Positions 12,676 through 24,365 of a stretch of DNA of 64,000 bases are shown piece by piece (within the stretch, counting starts at the first letter, position 1; each line of letters opens with the position of its first letter). Origin of the DNA: Panagrolaimus kolymaensis. Lineage: Eukaryota > Nematoda > Chromadorea > Rhabditida > Panagrolaimidae. A program made the position numbers and the translations under genes. Location of the stretch: the NCBI GenBank assembly GCA_028622995.1, contig JAJQJQ010000009.1, positions 930,001 to 994,000 of the forward strand. The letters are read 5' to 3'. Under the pieces are notes generated by a model. That model had not been told where the DNA came from. It saw only the letters and a list, made by a program, of their open reading frames with translations, and did not search any database.

Positions 12676-14309
12676 TTAAGTTGAACTTTGAGTTTGTTGT
12701 TGGAAAGCAGCAAGGAAAGATCTTAAAGCATCTTCAGATGCAACGGGTTGTTGTTGTTGGTCAACGGCCGCGGCGGTAGAATTAATTGCAGCTGCTGATT
12801 TAGAAATTTCATTTTCAGCGTTTTCACTATCTGAATTACTACTGCTTGGTTTTGTAAGGGAATTAAGCAATTCAGCGGAATTAGACATTTGATGAACAAA
12901 ATTTAACATATTTGCAAAATCTGCTGTATTTCCATCAAAGCTTCCCAATAAACTTGTCAAAGCTGAAAAAAATAATTTCATTTACCTAAAGTCTCAAAGC
13001 AAAATTGTATTAAAAAAACGAACGATTAAAAACTTCATTTGAATTGGTTGCAGCTAATTCTTGTTCACGTTCTGCAACGCGAATCAATAATTTCATAGCC
13101 CAAGTATTTTTGAGATTTACTGAACCTCCTTCTTCAATCAATAAACCAGGGGAATGTTTTTTAATATAATCTTTAGCTAAATCCATAGCTCTACCAGCTG
13201 TTAAATTTTGAGAAGCTTTTTTCATTTCTACCATAAAATCCAATAATGCATTATCGAGTTCATCTCCAATAAGCTTTGGACGACCTCGGCCACGACCTCG
13301 CAAAAATCCAGGTGAACCAGATAGATGAGTATTGGCGGTGGAAGTGGAAGTTTGAAGCAAAGGCATCATCATCGATGGCGTTGCTGCTGCTGGTTGTTGT
13401 TGAAGTTGTGGCTCTTCAACAACTTGAACTTGACTATTTTTGGGTGATTGAGCTCCACTTAAATTTGGAAGTTTTGGACTCTTTGAGGATGAAGCTTTTC
13501 GATAATAATATGAAGCAACGGGAGGAGGAATTTTAAATTTTCTTGCTGTTGCATTGGGCCCATGTTGTCTCGCATAATTTGTGATTATTTCTTTGGTTTC
13601 TGTATTGAAATATTTGGATTTTCTGCCACCTAAAAAAGTTTTGTTCAATTTTTTTTATAAAAAATAATGCTAAAAATTTCTTACGTTTTTTACCATTTTC
13701 TTTTGTTGGAACCTCAATATTATTAAGATTATTATTATCCTCTATTTCAGCTTCAGCATTTTGATTTTGTTGTTGAAGCGCAATTAAAGCGTCAATCATT
13801 TCCGGGGTAAGGTGGCCAAGGGCAGAAGAGGTATCCATATTTTGTGATTCCAATAAAGGTGGAGGAGCAACAACAATGGTTGCAAATTCTGGTACAACAG
13901 TTGCTGGAATTGCTTCTGGGGCTGGAGTTGTAGCAGGTGGAGTAGTGGGATTGGAAATTGCTTGAACTATTGGTTCTTTGGCTAATTCTGGAGCTACTTG
14001 AATTTTTTCATTTGGCTTGCCTACATTGTTGCAAGTAAAGCAATCACAATTTGGAACATTAAAAACTTTGGAAATTGATTCAATCTTAAATTAATAAACT
14101 TTTATTAAGATTAAATGGTTTAGAATAATAAAGCTTACGCGATGGGTTAAAACAATCATTTGAGTTGAAAGTTGTTTCAAAACATCATTCAAGCGAAGTT
14201 CGCCACTATTTCCGCCAACGATAGTTTCTTCGTTGCCATTATTGCTGCTTGAAGTGCTCGAAGCTCGACAATTTTCAGCTAATTTTGGTGAATGAGAAGG
14301 AGATGTCAT
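12676..14309 (-). CDS. CENP-B/pogo-type helix-turn-helix DNA-binding protein with AT-hook
   Basis: A probable nuclear DNA-binding protein of 487 residues in four exons: 14139-14309, 13685-14084, 13024-13629 and 12676-12962. All phases agree. Residues about 190-235 (KSKYFNTETKEIITNYARQH...ATARKF) resemble the first, psq-like helix-turn-helix of pogo/CENP-B proteins. An AT-hook (GFLRGRGRGRPK) follows, then a second block (ELDNALLDFMVEM...ITAGRAMDLA-like, ending NTWAMKLLIR) resembling the Tc5/CENP-B second helix-turn-helix. The N-terminus is Ser/Asn-rich with a CDCFTC motif, and the C-terminus is Gln-rich. No DDE catalytic domain follows, so it looks like a transposase-derived transcription factor rather than a transposon. 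The domain call is by eye, and the donor of exon 3 (GTTCGT) is weak but is the only one that keeps the frame. Confidence 0.75.
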
Positions 14310-14321
14310 TGTCAAAAAAGA

Positions 14322-14324
14322 CTG
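14322..14324 (-). promoter_or_regulatory. Candidate trans-splice acceptor (CAG)
   Basis: On the minus strand a GTTTCTTTTTTCAG tract ends 12 bases upstream of the start codon at 14309. No matching upstream exon is apparent, which fits a spliced-leader acceptor, although a 5' UTR intron is also possible. Confidence 0.4.
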
Positions 14325-14325
14325 A

Positions 14326-17300
14326 AAAAAGAAACTTTTATTAATTTTTGTAAACTAAAACCGCGGATTTAAAAAATAGCGTTAGAAAATATACAAATAC
14401 TGAAGAGCAGCGGCTACCGTAATTTTAGTTAAAGTTTAAAATGGCTATATTTAATAAATTTATAAAATGTCCGCGGCCTCAATCGCGAGCGTTGAAAAAG
14501 TCATCATTTTTTAAATATAAAATAAAAACTCATTTTAAAAAGTATACTCTTCTTTTCCTCATTTTTTATTATCGAAAACCCAAAAAGAAATAATAAAATA
14601 AAAAAAGAAGAAAGCAAAAAAAGCATAGATCAATATTCGAATAAATAAAAAAAAGAAATGGAAAAATATTATATTTTCTTTTTTTTTCATTTGTCCTTGT
14701 TTTTTTTATTCGTCAAAAAAAAGAGAGAGAGTGAAAAATGGAAAGAATATTTGCGATTATAAAAAAATGAGTAAAAATGAGAAGAAAAAAAATGCAATAA
14801 TAATAGAAAAAAGTTATTCTTTTTTATTGTGATGAAAAAAAAAATAAATGGAAAAATATAAAAATGTCCAGAAAGAAAACTGGAAGGTATTTTCGGGGAT
14901 GGAGGAAAGAGAGAGACTATAGCCTTAAAGGCATCATAGGTAGATGGCGTCTAAGGGAGTTATTGTAAACAAAAAAAAAGGAAAGCCAGGTCAGCTTTGG
15001 TAATTTTTTTGTTGCCAAAAAACTAAAAATAAATCAGGTCATTAATTATTATTTGTTTGTAAACCCAAACTTTTTTTTCCCTTTTTTAAAAACATTTTTT
15101 TCTTCAACCAAAAAATGAATACAAAAAAATATTTTGAGCTTTTACAGACATTTTATTTATTTGAAAAGAGAGGGAAAAATAAAATAAAAAAATTGAAAGA
15201 ATAAAGGCAATAAAAAACAAGATCTGTGCACAGAGCAGTAAAGCAGCAGCGTCTTTCTCCTTTCTCTCTCTCAAAATAAAAAAAGATGAGGCGAAAAATA
15301 AAAAATAAAAAAAAGAACGCGATTTTCATCATTTTTGACAAAAATAAAAAATAAAAGACGAAAAAAAAATTGAGAGAGAAATATATATAAAAAAAAGTAA
15401 GAAAGAAAATCATCGTCCCTTGACGACGACGACGACACCGACAACGAAAACTAAAATAAAAATAAAAAATTGATAAAACAATAAAAAAAATTTAGTTGAG
15501 AAGACTCGAAAAAAGAAAAGAAATGATTATTATAGTCAGTCTTTTTTTTTCTCCTTCATTTTTCTTCTTTTCTTTAAAATTAAGTGTTTTTTTTTTATTT
15601 TCTTTCTTATAAAAAATATAAAAAAAAATTAAGAAAGCAAGTTATTTTTCTTTTTTGATTAAATTCCATTTTTTTTTATTTCGTCGTCGCCGCTTCATTT
15701 AAAATGAACGAGAGAAAAAAAAAATGAAAAAGAAAAAGGACTAAAAATTAAAACAAATAAAAATTGTTATTTTTTTTATTTCATTTTTTTGAAGAAAAAA
15801 AGAAAAGATAGAAATGAAAATATTTTTATTACACTCTTTTTAACTCCAACCAACAAAAAAAAAATAAAATGGAAGAAAGAAAAGTAATGTTATGAGTAAA
15901 AGCAAACGCATGCTTTTTTGCTTTTTTAAAAAATAAAAAAGCAAAATTCAATACCAGAAAAAAAAGAAGCAAAGAAATAAATAAATAAATGGGTTTTATA
16001 AAGTCTTTTTTTGTTGCTTTTAACATTTCTTAAACCAAGTAAATTGCAAAAAAAACTGCGTTCAGATACTGAATTTTCATGGTTTTGGTTTAATAAATAT
16101 TTAATTAAAAACAAAAAAAACGTTCACTGGCAAATGCAGATTTACTTTTTTATTTTTAGATTGTCTAAAACCTTTTTATCAACGTTTGTTATTCTTCCTG
16201 AAAAGTCGCTGATTACCAAAAAAAATTTTTATATTATTTTATAAATAAATTTTTTTTTCGCACTTCCCAAAGTAACGAAAAAAATAATAAAAGAAAAACA
16301 CATTTTGGTCGTCGACGAAAAAAATACATAAATTTCTTTTTTTTTATATTTTTCAAATGCGGTTTTTTTCTTTTTTCTTTTTTCCAAAATGAATATTTAT
16401 TTTAGTCGTCAAGCTTAGAAAGAAAGAAAAATAAAAAAATATTTTAAACATCAAAATGAAGGGAAAAAAACGAAAAAAGAAATTGCATTTTTTTTACTCG
16501 CCCAAAAATAAAAACGCTTTTTTATGTTTTTAGAAAAGAAAAAAAAATATGGAAGAAAGAAAGAGCGGCAAAAAAAAAAAAAAAATAGAGCTGTTGTTGA
16601 TCGGAAAAAAGGGGAAAGAGAAACAGAAGAGAAAAAAAATTGGGATGAATTGTGTTGTTGTCTTACTTATGCCGCCTCTTTTTTAAAAAAAAAACTAAAA
16701 TGTTTTTATGTACGAAAAAAAATTCATTCGTATTTTTAAAAAAATTATTTGAAAAAAAGCAGAAAGAAAAGAGGGCTTTGAAAGAAAAAAACACCAAAAA
16801 AAACTCAAGTTTAAAATAAATGTAAAAATGTCAACGCTTCCAATTTCCTTATATATTTTTTTTTGTTGCTATGAAGAAAAAAAATGCTACCGCAAAACCC
16901 GAAAATATTTGTCACAAAAAAATGAAAGAAGACAAAAAAAATTTTGAGGCAGAAATTAAATCAAAAAAATATATTTTTAAATAAAAATGAATAAAAAAAA
17001 TGACAAATGATGGATGAGAAAATTGGCAGCTAAGGGAAGTGAAAAAAGTTTGTACAACCAAAAACAAAAAATAAAAACTAAAACAATTTTCTTTTTCTTT
17101 TCTTTTTTTAATTTTGTAACAAATGGGCCACAAAAATAGTCAAAGAAAAAAAAAGCGATCTTTATCGAAAAATAGAAAATAAAAAATAAAATAAAAAGAG
17201 GCAAACATTTGATGATTTTATTTTTTTGTTAGATTCGAGCCGGTTTTTTAGGAAATTAAAATTAATAAAAAAAAAGAGGGGTGTACACCTGCAAAGAAAA

Positions 17301-19536
17301 AAACTACTACTACCAGCAGCAACGAACTAGTTTAAAAGAAAGGTTTTTTTTTTGGTTTCTTTCACATCGTTTTTTCCAATTTTTTATTTTATTTTAATAT
17401 TATTTAATTTTTTTGATTACATTTTTTTGTTGATAGTTTTGAAGAAGATTTTAGACAGAAAAAAGAAGAAGAACGAATCAAAAAGAAAAAAAACATATTT
17501 TTTAAGTAGATTGTTTGAGCAAGCAAAAAAGCAGAGACGACACAGACGACGAACGACGAGGTCCAAATCGCAAAAATGCAAAAAATAAAAAAAACTATTG
17601 TTTCGTTCGATAGAATTATTTTTGCGCGCGACAAACCAAAAACAAAAAATTTTATGATGAGTTTTCTTTTTTTTTCATCGCACGAAAATAAAAAATAAAT
17701 AATAAAAATGAATGAACGAACGAATGACCCAAGCATGCCAGAAAGAGAGGCAAACAAGAGGAGGAGGAGGTGAAAAAAAATCTATAAAAATACACAAAAA
17801 AGAAAAGAAAAAATAACGCACTATCCGCCTCTTTTCTTTCTTTTTTTTAATAATAAAAAAGAAAAGAGTGAAACAACAAAAAAATGGATGGACGAAAGCC
17901 AAGGGTCAACCAAAAAAAAAAGCAAAAAAAGAAAGAAAAAAATATTAATGCGCAAGCAAATAATAACTCGCGTTGACCGCCTGGTGTGGGAGGAATGGAA
18001 AAAAAGACAGCAAGCAAGCAGCTTGAGCTGAATGAAACATAAAGAAAAAAAACAATAGCAAAGGTATTTTTTTTCTTTTTTTTGAGTCTCTCTCATTTTT
18101 TTTGAACAATTTTGCATAATTCATCGATTTTTTTTAGTTTTATCCGTTTTAGTGCAGCATTAAAAAAAACAATAATATAGCTGCTTTTTTTTTGAATATA
18201 AGTGACAAATTTTTATTTATTAAAAAAACCGAAAAAAAAAAATACAAAAAATAAATTGTCAAATATTCCAACACAAAGAAGAAGATGTAAGAGGATTTGA
18301 AAGCACGATTTAAAAAGCAATTTTATATTCCCTCAAATTTGCAAAACTCTAAAATAGCGATTATAATAACAATTTTACACTGAGAATGTTAATCTTTTTA
18401 AGGTAAATCTTCTTTAAAATTTATTCTTTGTTTTTCTTGACAAGAGTAAAAAGTTTATTTTTCTTAGATCAGCCCCAGCACATAATTATGGAAAGCCACG
18501 AATTAAAAAGAAAAAATAACCAAAAAAATAATTCAACCAAAAACAAATATTTTAAAAGATAAAATAAATGGACGCTGTCTCAGGTCAAAAAAAAATGGGC
18601 GCAAAAAATGCCATTAAAAAACAAAAAAAGAGTTACTTCGCTCAAAAAATAAAGAAATAAAAAATCGGACAAACATGCAACTCTCTTTCATTTCTTTTTT
18701 TGTCTTCAAAACTCACAAATAAAAATACAAAAAAATGGGTATTTATTGAGCAAAAAAAAGAGTGCACACATTCGTTTTTCTTTTTCAATGGTCAGCGATT
18801 TTCTTTTTAAAAATACAAGTGACGAAAATGGAGGGAAAGCAAAGCTTATGATTCAAGGAATAAAAATTGTTTAAAAAATATTGTTAAATTTAAATAAATG
18901 CATTGACAGATAGAAGCCATATTTTGAAAGGACAACAACAATGCAATCAATTTGAGTAATTAAAAATTTTAAAAATGTACTGTAACGTTTTTAAATTAAT
19001 TTTTTATTAAAAACTTCAAAAAGTGCTAGCACTTTTTTGTTTTTTTGCTAGATGAATCTAATTGTGAAAACATTTTTTATTTGGATTTATCGATTTTTTT
19101 TTTAAACCTTTGATCGCATTTCTTTTCATTCGCTAAAAATGGCATAAAGACATTCGAAAGAGCGAATGAACGATTTTTAGCTCGCATTTCTTAGTTTTTG
19201 AATATTTTGGTTTTGATAATTTTCTTAAATTTTGATTCATAGGAATAAATCAGAGCTATAAAAATAGATGAATTTTTGGAGAAAATTATCAATGATTTGT
19301 AAATTCAAGAATGAATACTTTCAAAATCATCCCCGTGCAGAATAGTATGTTAATGCAGCTGACGCATTTTTATTTGTTCATGATCTCTCAACTCCCACTT
19401 AATATGCAAATATAGCAAATTAGGTTAAATATGTACCAGATGTTAGTTGTTTTTTTTATTGAGTTTATTAATGTTTATTGACTTTGTTCCTATTCTTTCT
19501 TTGAGTTTTTCATATTATAGTTTAAACTTATTTTAG
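14326..19536. other. Long A-rich non-coding region
   Basis: About 5.2 kb with no credible coding sequence. The plus strand is strongly purine-rich (A tracts with GAAAG and GAGAG), so the strand sense to the minus-strand gene at 14309 is T/C-rich. Short GAC/GTC triplet runs occur at 15422-15440, 15682, 16310 and 17535. A perfect 20-bp palindrome centred on GCTAGC lies at 19018-19037. Candidate open frames in the region are low-complexity Phe/Lys strings. Confidence 0.6.
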
Positions 19537-19743
19537 CATGAAAAAAACGATGTTTTAAAGTTTGTTTGTGGCAACAAAAGCGCTCTCATAGTTGAACAAC
19601 TTCCAAATAAATTCCTAATTGAATTCAAGCATTTTGTAAAATTTGCTAAATCAAATGTTGACATTACTCGAAGTCTTTTTACTTTGGCAAAAGATTGCTT
19701 AACAAAGAAATTAAAACGAATTACTGAATATCCAAAAGAATAA
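19537..19743 (+). pseudogene. C-terminal exon-like remnant of the F-box-like family
   Basis: After a TTATTTTAG acceptor-like site, an open stretch of 68 codons runs to a TAA. It includes FKHFVKFAKSNVDIT and ends KKLKRITEYPKE. This resembles the last-exon region of the downstream genes (FHFIKKNADLEVDIS and KKLESWKKI). No start or upstream exons are visible, so it is probably a decayed copy. It could be the last exon of a gene whose other exons I cannot see. Confidence 0.4.
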
Positions 19744-20046
19744 AGCGAAAGTTTATTAATATTTATTGTTGAACTTTTAATAAATTTGGTTTTCTACTTT
19801 ACTGACTTTTGCTAAATAGAAATCGTAATCAAAAAAAATTTTTTACAAGTTATAATTTAAATCTGCCGAAATAAAGTTAACAGTATTAATTGGAATTAAA
19901 CTAAAAAAACTCAATCACTTTTATTTCGACAAAAAATGGAAAAACATGCAACTTTATTTTTAATATGTATCTCCTTCAATCTGATAGTAATACAAGTTTA
20001 TTAACTAAAAATGTCATTTCTTAATTAGAGCGAGACTTACTCAAGA

Positions 20047-20145
20047 TGGTATGTTGTGGAAAAACAATTCGAATTATTTTATGCATTAATATGGTTGCCT
20101 TTTGATATGATTTTAAATATCCTTTTATTCTTTTGTAAAATTTAA
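20047..20145 (+). pseudogene. F-box-like N-terminal remnant
   Basis: A 32-codon open stretch (WYVVEKQFELFYALIWLPFD followed by MILNILLFFCKI and a stop) carries the LPxDxxLxIL pattern of an F-box. It lies about 700 bases upstream of the truncated family member at 20839 and may be the displaced first part of it. The sequence between the two does not stay open in any frame. The call rests on one short motif. Confidence 0.3.
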
Positions 20146-20838
20146 GAGTCGATTGAAACTTTTATGCTTTTAAAGCGTTGGAAGTTTAGGAGAAAAAATA
20201 GTTGGTTCAACCAAAAAAATCCGAAAGCATTGAGAAAAATATGTTTATCGATGAAAGATGTTACAACATAAAATGTTTCCGAATTGACAACGCGACGTTG
20301 TTGAAAATGGAAAAAATCATCAATAATAGAAAAAAAAATACGCAAAAGATCTGCTGCATCTTTTTCAAATAAGCGTTGGAAAAAAGGTGTTTTTTAATTT
20401 ATATCCCAGAAAATACTTTTTTATCGTTACCTTTACAACCTCAAAAACTTATAAATAATCCGTAAAAAAACTAAGTTTTTTTTAATGAATACTGAATATG
20501 TAGTTTTTTAACTACCTGATTTTTTTTGTGACGGAACTGAATTCACTAAAATAACTTTTATCAGCTGCAGTAGTTTTCATTTTATTCGGCAGCATAAAAA
20601 AATTACCATTGTCTTAAAATTTGCTCATGATTCTTCAATAAAAAATTTGTAATCTATAAAAAAGTGAAAGAAAGAAGTGCTAGTCGCAAAAATAAAAAAA
20701 AGGAAAAAATCGGACAAACATGAAATTGTTTTCTTCTTTTTTTTAAAAAACCCAACAAAATTAAAAAAGTGGATACAGAAGAAAAAAATTGTACGTCAGC
20801 GTAATTTTTTTTGATTATCTTGGTGTATTTAAATTTAG

Positions 20839-21279
20839 AAATAGTTGATTCTAATGGAAATGCCATTCCTCTGGAAGAAATATTTATTTGTGTTCCAAAT
20901 GCACGAAATATAAGGTAAATTTTTAAACTTTTTACAAGGAAATAATTCTAATAAATTGATTTTTAGTATTTATAACCCATATATTCCTCAAAGTTCCATG
21001 GACCGTCTTGTTTTGCTGAATCACAATCAAAAGATACAATGCCTTGACTTTTATGATGTCAGACAGGTTTTCGATCTTTCAAAATTATTTCATTTTATAA
21101 AGGTAGTTTTCTTTTTAAAAAAATTGTCCAAATAAGAAATAAAGTAATTTTTTTTAAAGAAAAATGCTGATTTGGAAGTTGATATTTCCATTATGTTGAG
21201 CGACAACGTTGATCCAAATTTAGCATCAAACTTTTATTCTGATCTAAGCAAGAAATTGGAAAGTTGGAAAAAAATTTAA
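20839..21279 (+). pseudogene. 5'-truncated F-box-like family member
   Basis: Three exon-like blocks, about 20839-20914, 20967-21102 and 21160-21279, match exon for exon the end of the gene at 22112-22980. The shared pieces are an IVDSNGNAIPLEEIFICVPN block, a SMDRLVLLNHNQKI...VFDLSKLFHFIK block of exactly the same length (136 nt), and a final block ending KKLESWKKI. Splice sites and phases are intact, so the lesion is the missing 5' part of the gene. A start upstream of 20839 with further small exons cannot be excluded. Confidence 0.6.
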
Positions 21280-22111
21280 ATTGATATTTTATTATTTATT
21301 TTATTCCACAATCAGAATTTACATAATCAACAAACTGAATGAATGAGCTTCTTTTGTGTGCAAAAGCACAGAGTATTTGATTGCCTGTGTATTGGCATGA
21401 AACCATGTTAAAAATATTAAATCCTTAAATTCTCTCTTCCTTTTTGTCTTGCTTATTACTGCATTGTCACTTTCTTATTGTTAACTTTGCAATATTGTCT
21501 TTAGCATTTGGTTCTAATAAATAAATATTTATCAAGTGTGTACTGCGAAAGTCATGTGCGTGCTTTAAAAAAATGTTATAAACCTTCGCATCGTCAATTG
21601 GACATAATTAATTTCTGGAAAAATAATCCACTATTTTAAAGATTTTAACAAAACAAAGTATGTTTTCAATTATTTGAGCGCAAAGCAACATTTTATGATG
21701 AGTTTTTTTTTAATTTTAATACAAAAATAGACAAGTACGCCAAAAAAGAAAGAAGGAGAAGTAAATCAATATAAAAAATAGACAAGAAAAATAATTATTG
21801 CGCTTTCCAATTTTACAAAAATGAGTGTGAAAAAAAAAGAAAAAGCAAAAATTGAGGGGTCAAGGAATAAAAAAAAAGTAAAAAAAGGAAGGCATGGATT
21901 GATTAATTTTTTTCTCTTGTATCACTCGACTTAACGCTCCTTCATTTGGTTTTGTTTTCCAATCCCAAGCAAAATTAAAGACAAAAAAATTGATTATAAA
22001 GGAAATCAATAGCTTGAGACTTTTGTAATTATAAATTTACGTAAATGCTTTAAAAAAATTATAGATTACTGCTCCTTGTAGTTTTAAATTATTAATTTCC
22101 ATGTTATTATT

Positions 22112-22980
22112 ATGGTTGATTTGCAGTTAACTTTTTGCCAATCTTTCTCTTTTCGAGATTCAATGCTACATTATATTCGACTTAATTCAAAGACAAAAAT
22201 TTGTGAAAAATTATCAAAAAGATGTAAAACTTTTTATTCTTTATTTCCTTTCGACAAGATTATCAACGATTTAAATATTTACGAATACGAAAATGTTAAT
22301 AAAAATGAATTTAATGCAGATGTAGTTAAGTGTCAAACGATTGAACAACTACAGAATTATTCAACCAAAATTTGGTTGAAGAATCTATTTGATCTCAACG
22401 TTGAAAATATTGCAATGGACTCAATATCAAATGTTATTCTAAAATGTAATGCAAAAATTATTCGACTTTTAAATAATGTATCTGTCAAAGATTTTAAATT
22501 ATTGACTGAATCTGGAATGGTTGAAAGTTTACAAGTTGAAGAAGTGATCGATGCAAATGGAAATCCCATTGCTCTTGAAGAAATTATTATTTCCGTCCCA
22601 AATGCTCGAAGCATAATGTAATTTTTTAAACTTTTTTTTGAAGGAAACATGTAAATAAATCGATTTTTTAGCGTTTCTAACCCAAATATTACTAATGTTA
22701 CAATGGACCGCCTTTTGTTGTTAAATCACAACCAAAAAATAGAAAGTCTTGTCTTTTTTGATGTTTCAATGTTTTTCGATCTTTCAAAGTTTTTTGATTT
22801 TATAAAGGTAAAATTTTTATTTCACAAAAGCTTTAACAAAAAAATAAATTTTTAAAGAAAAATGCTGCACCAGAAGCGGATATAACGATGATGTTAAACA
22901 ACAATGTGGTGCATCCATATTTTTCTAGGTTGTTTTTGTCTGATTTTGACAAAAAAATGGAAGACTGGAAAAAAAGCTAA
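22112..22980 (+). CDS. F-box-like nematode family protein
   Basis: Exons 22112-22617, 22672-22807 and 22858-22980 give 254 residues with consistent phases. Residues about 15-45 (FRDSMLHYIRLNSKTKICEK...SKRCKTFY) have the feel of an F-box helix pair: short hydrophobic helices, then a KxSKxCKxFY end. The remainder is a leucine- and asparagine-rich region like the substrate-side domains of nematode F-box proteins. If this is right the protein would link a target to an SCF ubiquitin ligase. It is the only intact member of a tandem group, with decayed relatives at 19537 and 20839. The start at 22112 is the first in-frame ATG, but a TTTGCAG tract just inside it means that the ATG at 22163 is an alternative. 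Confidence 0.6.
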
Positions 22981-22993
22981 ATTATTTTCTTGC

Positions 22994-23180
22994 TGTCACG
23001 ACACTCGTGATCATCTTCATTTCTTTAATCTAAAATTAGCATAATATCTTTGTTGTCATTTATCTTTTGTAATATTAATAATAAGTTCATTGTGTAAGAA
23101 TAAAGCATTTGGAAAACAATCGTCTCATCTCTTTCCCTCTCATCTCAAATACTGTTTGTGGTGTCCTGATCGCCGCAACA
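22994..23180 (+). repeat. Putative 5' LTR
   Basis: A 187-bp segment starting TGTCACGACACTCGTGA and ending CGCCGCAACA, so it has the usual TG...CA limits. It holds an AATAAA near 23100 and is followed at once by a primer-binding-site-like sequence. There is no second copy in the window, so the boundaries rest on these features alone. Confidence 0.55.
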
Positions 23181-23181
23181 T

Positions 23182-23199
23182 TGGTGCCTCTGGGCAGTT
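23182..23199 (+). promoter_or_regulatory. Putative primer-binding site of the LTR element
   Basis: TGGTGCCTCTGGGCAGTT begins with the TGG expected for pairing with a tRNA 3' CCA end, at the normal distance from an LTR end. I cannot name the tRNA from memory. Confidence 0.45.
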
Positions 23200-23270
23200 C
23201 AACTCAAATAAATCTGGTACAACTTCAAGTGGGCTTCTGGTAGTGCTGATTTGTTTGTGGGTTTAACTTG

Positions 23271-23384
23271 CTATCGCCTTTGTGCTATAACAATTTTATC
23301 GTCTTTCGACTCTCTATCGCCTTTCGGCTCTTTACTTCTTTATCGCCTTTTGGCTTAACTTTTCTTCATCGCCTTTTGGCTTCT
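23271..23384 (+). repeat. Leader repeat, five degenerate 16-mers
   Basis: Five spaced copies of a unit close to TATCGCCTTTTGGCT lie between the primer-binding site and the gag start. Two of them differ only in their first two bases. The unit contains a small GCC...GGC dyad. Confidence 0.6.
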
Positions 23385-23663
23385 TTTCGCATTCTTTGAT
23401 TTTCCATAGTGTTAACTCATCGAATCTCTTTCATTTAACACATAATAAACCTCTGGAATCAGCGAATTTCAAGTTTATTGTTATCGAACGTGTACAATTG
23501 TTTCAAATCTAAAAGAACTGATTTGTTTACAATTTACCATAATCACAACTTTGTTGTTTGATCATCGTTCCGAAAAACTTATTTGGTTTTCAACAGAGTT
23601 GAATCAATCATTTAAAGCATTTTTCTTTTACACATTTCAAATCTCAAAGAAAGGATTTGTAAA

Positions 23664-24365
23664 ATGTCATCGCGTATTCGTATCAATCTTGGGTCAGCTC
23701 GAAAGTGGGCTTTAACTCATCTTGCTGCATATGAAGAATTTCTAACAAATCATCCTCCACCATGGTCGGATTTGATAAAAGTTGAATTCTCAGCTCATGA
23801 AGCTAAACTTCAAAAAGATTTGAAAAAGATTGACGATCAATTTGTTGATTGGATCAAAGTTATCGAAGATAGTGAAGATAATACCACTCGTGAAATGGAA
23901 CAAGCCCTTTATGATTCATGGTTTGATAATCCTGATTATCATGATCTTATTGAAAAGCTTGGTGATACTATTGTTAAAATCAACGGGTATACAAAGATAA
24001 CTATGCCAATTGAAATTGCAAGACAAAATATGAATGAAAGTGATACAAAGATGCACATTTCTATTCTTTCCAAGGTTCCTTTACTGGATATACCTAAATA
24101 CAATGGTGACCTTTTGAAGTGGAACTCATTTTGGCAACGTTTTAAACATAGCGTTGATGATCAAAGTTATCCAAAAGTTGAAAAATTAATTTCACTTTTA
24201 TCTTTCCTTGAAGGTCGAGCACTTGAAGAAATCGAAGGTTTCACAATTTCAGAAGAAAATTATGATACTATCATCGAAATTTTGCAAGATCGTTTTGGCA
24301 ACAAATCAATGAAAATAAAATCAATGAAAATGGTGATCTCTCATTTTTTCTTTAGTCTTTTTTGA
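23664..24365 (+). pseudogene. BEL/Pao gag-like ORF, truncated
   Basis: The 233-codon frame starts MSSRIRINLGSARKWALTHL. From about residue 135 it has the DUF1759-type gag signature seen in BEL/Pao elements: LPKxxxPxFxGDxxxWxxFWxxF appears here as VPLLDIPKYNGDLLKWNSFW, followed by VEKLISLLSFLEGRALEEIE and a TIIEILQDRFGN end. After that point the frame enters a dispersed repeat and stops (MVISHFFFSLF). The gag is therefore broken at its C-terminal side, and no zinc knuckle or pol follows. In an intact element this protein would form the particle core. Confidence 0.7.

Larger units (their letters stand above)
22994..24300 (+). mobile_element. Truncated BEL/Pao-type LTR retrotransposon
   Basis: In order it contains a putative 5' LTR (22994-23180), a primer-binding-site-like TGGTGCC sequence two bases after it, a repeat-bearing leader and the N-terminal half of a BEL/Pao gag-like ORF. 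It lacks nucleocapsid, protease, reverse transcriptase, integrase and a second LTR. The element starts 14 bases after the stop codon of the F-box-like gene. Its right end coincides with a dispersed repeat that also occurs near 38 and 39 kb. It is a dead remnant. Confidence 0.7.

Noticed and set aside
18980..19040. The 20-bp palindrome at 19018-19037 as a transposon end
   Set aside because: No partner inverted copy or target-site duplication is visible nearby.
23271..23384. Spaced repeats as a CRISPR-like array
   Set aside because: The units are degenerate, the spacers irregular and short, and the array lies in a retroelement leader.
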